Assembly (NCBI GenBank): GCA_013397845.1
Contig: VZTG01006664.1
Span: 391,025-455,024, forward strand
Origin: Melanocharis versteri
Taxonomy: Eukaryota; Chordata; Aves; Passeriformes; Melanocharitidae
Length of the DNA stretch: 64,000 bases
Direction of reading: 5' to 3'
The translations under genes and the position numbers were made by a program. Positions 61,509-64,000 of the stretch are shown here, one piece after another. Each line of letters starts with the position of its first letter. Position 1 is the first letter of the stretch. The notes under the pieces are model-generated. The model did no database searches, had not been told where the DNA came from, and saw only the letters and a program-made list of their open reading frames with translations.

Positions 61509-63402
61509 TTTACCATCAAGAAAGAAGGAAAATGCATGATGAGTTCTAGAATGAGGGGACCAGCCCTTTTGTGGGAGCTAGTGTGATAGTGGATGTGTTT
61601 TCTGGATGATTAGAAATGTATTTTTCTGGCACAATTGCTTTTAAAAAATATTTTAAGGGGAAGGCTTTGGTTTATTTTTAGTTTTTACTTTTAGTGTAGG
61701 ATAGCACACAGTAAGACACATCATACTGCCTAAGGTGCAAGGACAAAATAATACACACATGGAAGCTATGGTAAACACACTATCAAGCCTACACATGGTT
61801 GATTCACTTAAGAGTTTGTTGCTGAGCTAAACACAGGGTCTCCAACTTCTGAAACAAAAGCTCTGTTATGAAGCAAAAGAAACAGCTCCCTGAGCTTGAG
61901 CCAGCTGAGTTTGTTATATTCAGTCCAGACTGCTTTACAAGCAATAATTTTTCTAGTTTATGTACAGTACCCTGCTATTTCCAGAGGGATGGTTTTATTT
62001 GACTGTCCATTCACCTAGGATAGAAGTTTAACTTGAACTTGATGGTGCCAAACATGGCAAGTTGATCCTATACCTCTTTGATATCCCATTTTGCAAAGCC
62101 AAAGCAAGCATTACCAAGCTCTACAATTGTGGCTCACCACATTTACCATTAAATGCAGTGTTTTAAAACTTACTGTGGCATAACGAAGCCATGTGATCAC
62201 TGAGATACACAAGACCAAAACTGCAGTGACAGAATCGTATCATTATATATGGTTTCCTGCATTCTTTACGCTGTCATGAAACATAAAATGGATGCTAAAA
62301 ACATAGATCAAGCAAGAAAAACATTAAAGCACTAGGAAAGCATTCCTACACTTGAGAGGTTGAGAAATGTGTAATACAGCAAGAAAATTAGGTCTATTGT
62401 AAATTTATGAGGCCTCATCTCAGATGAGTTGAGTTGTTTCTGTAACTGAAAGATTGTTCCCAAAGTCCATCCTTTGATATTAAAAAGAGCCTTGTAATTT
62501 GCTGGCTACATTTATCTATGGCTAGTTTATCATATATTTGCATTAAAAGTACTTGTTACTTTTCTTGGTACATTGATGGTAAATTATCATATTCTCCATT
62601 AGCATCAGCTTTGGTAGACTGAATCAGGCAGTACTTGTAGTCATTTCTTGTAAAAAAGTTCTCATTTTCTCTGTTACTTTTTTGCATCCATTTCATTTTA
62701 AAGGCATCTTTTGAAAGAAATGCTTATGGTCTTTGGGTAAAAGCCTTTATGTGAAATATTTCTGCCTTATTGTTTGATAATATATACTGTTTGGTTTTTT
62801 TATTCTATTTTTTTGTCTTGATGCAAATTTCATGCATCATTTCAATGCAAATCTCGGATACTTTTCCTGCCTTCAGCAGTGATTTTTATTGATTGACAAA
62901 GTATACCAAAGCCTACAGCTTGGGCCCACATGTTTTATTCTTCTGGGCCTTTCAGGCGTGAAGGAAGCTGTGCAACAAGGCCCAAAAATATTCTGTATTT
63001 ATTAAGATTTACTCTCAATTTTCACAAATGTATGGATGATAAAACTCTAATGCCATTGGGCTTATATACCAGCTTTATTAAAATGCAGAAATTAATTAAA
63101 ATGTGAAGAAAAAACCCAATCTTCCAGAAGACTCATGTGTCTGGATGTAATAATGAACTAGAGCTAAAGACCTTGCTTTAACTTAAACCCCATTAACTAC
63201 TTTCACTAGGAAGTATCTTTCAAAAAAAGCTTTGGGATTTTTTAGCAAACTTTTTGATACAATGGTGCTTGTTTTATTTTGTTAAGAAAAAAATTATAAA
63301 GATTAGTTCTATTTGCAGTGATTATTTACAGGTGCAATATGAAGAGATTTATTAGATATAGTTTAAGTCTGAATATAAGAACACTGAGTGGTTGGTACTT
63401 CA

Positions 63403-63448
63403 GAGAAGGGAAACCCTGGGAAGGGAAACCCTGAGAAGAGAAACCATG
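63403..63448. repeat. 15-bp tandem repeat, three copies
   Basis: GAGAAGGGAAACCCTG, GGAAGGGAAACCCTG and AGAAGAGAAACCATG follow one another in the intergenic part. Confidence 0.92.
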
Positions 63449-64000
63449 TCGTTCCCAAGCTACCCCAGCTGACAGTTTGAGACAGGGACAGAAACCATGT
63501 GCAAAGACTGTAAAAAATGGCTGAGAGTAAAAATCTACTTATTGATTCTGTCATTCCTGTTGTATGCTACAGACTTCATTTGTTTTGAATCATGGGCTAA
63601 CTGTGTCAGGCTAAATTGGATAAATTTATTACTGAAACATTGTTTTCAACATCAAAGACTAATTGTTTTTAGATTTTAGCTTTCCCCACACTATTCTTCA
63701 ATATTTATTTTCCTATCATAAATAATAAGAAAGGATGAACTATAGAGTGAATGTGCCACAGTGATATTTGAAGATGAAATATTTTTGATTTATCACAAAA
63801 TATTTATGTCTTAAGAATAGTATGTTATTTCCTCTTTTGCTATGTTGGCTCATCTTGGTCATATATCAAGACAGGCTTTCTTTAAAGTGTCACATGAATT
63901 TAAAACATTGGCTCAGGGATTTGAAGAATTTACAAGCATAATTTCTATGATAAAAATTGATTTTTAAATATAGTTTGCTGTGGTGGTGCGCCATTCCCTT

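Larger units (their letters stand above)
51051..64000. other. Intergenic DNA, no gene recognised
   Basis: AT-rich sequence with homopolymer runs (poly-T at about 52.34 and 60.07 kb), two short inverted repeats, possible ancient repeat fragments near 55.5 and 56.2 kb, and one 15-bp tandem repeat at 63.4 kb. Open frames are under about 92 codons and match nothing I know. I cannot exclude non-coding RNA genes. Confidence 0.7.

Noticed and set aside
1..64000. CRISPR arrays, bacterial operons, tRNA or rRNA genes
   Set aside because: None seen. The tandem repeats present are short, unspaced and eukaryotic in character.

Overview
The window looks like nuclear DNA from a bird. It is AT-rich, with large introns and a single CpG island, and its recognisable mobile elements are CR1 LINE tails with avian-style 3' ends. 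There are no operons, dense ORFs or other prokaryotic signs. I could run no searches, so the bird assignment and the gene name rest on recognised protein sequence and repeats.

One gene is supported: the 5' part of COL11A1 (collagen type XI alpha-1 chain), on the minus strand. Five coding exons read from right to left: exon 1 (signal peptide, 43716-43830), exon 2 (28056-28223), exon 3 (23825-24038), exon 4 (21228-21390) and exon 5 (8614-8742). Every junction has AG/GT sites and compatible phases. The joined 789 nt give 263 codons: a signal peptide followed by the N-terminal non-collagenous TSPN/laminin-G-like domain, with four cysteines. The collagen triple helix and the alternatively spliced exons 6A/6B were not seen and probably lie to the left of position 1.

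Layout: 1-8613 is the visible part of intron 5, with an old, diverged CR1 tail near 5.4-5.8 kb. Intron 4 (8743-21227) carries a well-preserved CR1 tail. Introns 3 and 2 follow, the latter with a second CR1 tail. Intron 1 (28224-43715) is 15.5 kb. Its last 1.2 kb lies in a CpG island (about 42.5-44.8 kb) that covers exon 1 and the presumed promoter. Candidate elements there are an inverted CCAAT box, GC boxes, a G-quadruplex motif, a nearby CTCF-like site, and a perfect stem-loop plus a three-codon upstream ORF in the probable 5' UTR. From 44.8 to 64 kb I see no gene. That stretch is apparently upstream intergenic DNA with a CR1 fragment, short tandem repeats, hairpins and a 3-kb stretch unusually rich in TTAGG-like words.

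I found no undescribed multi-gene system. The observations most worth checking are the altered basic motif in exon 4, the 5' UTR stem-loop, the CTCF-like site, the apparent lack of exons 6A/6B within 8.6 kb of exon 5, and the ancient repeat fragments.
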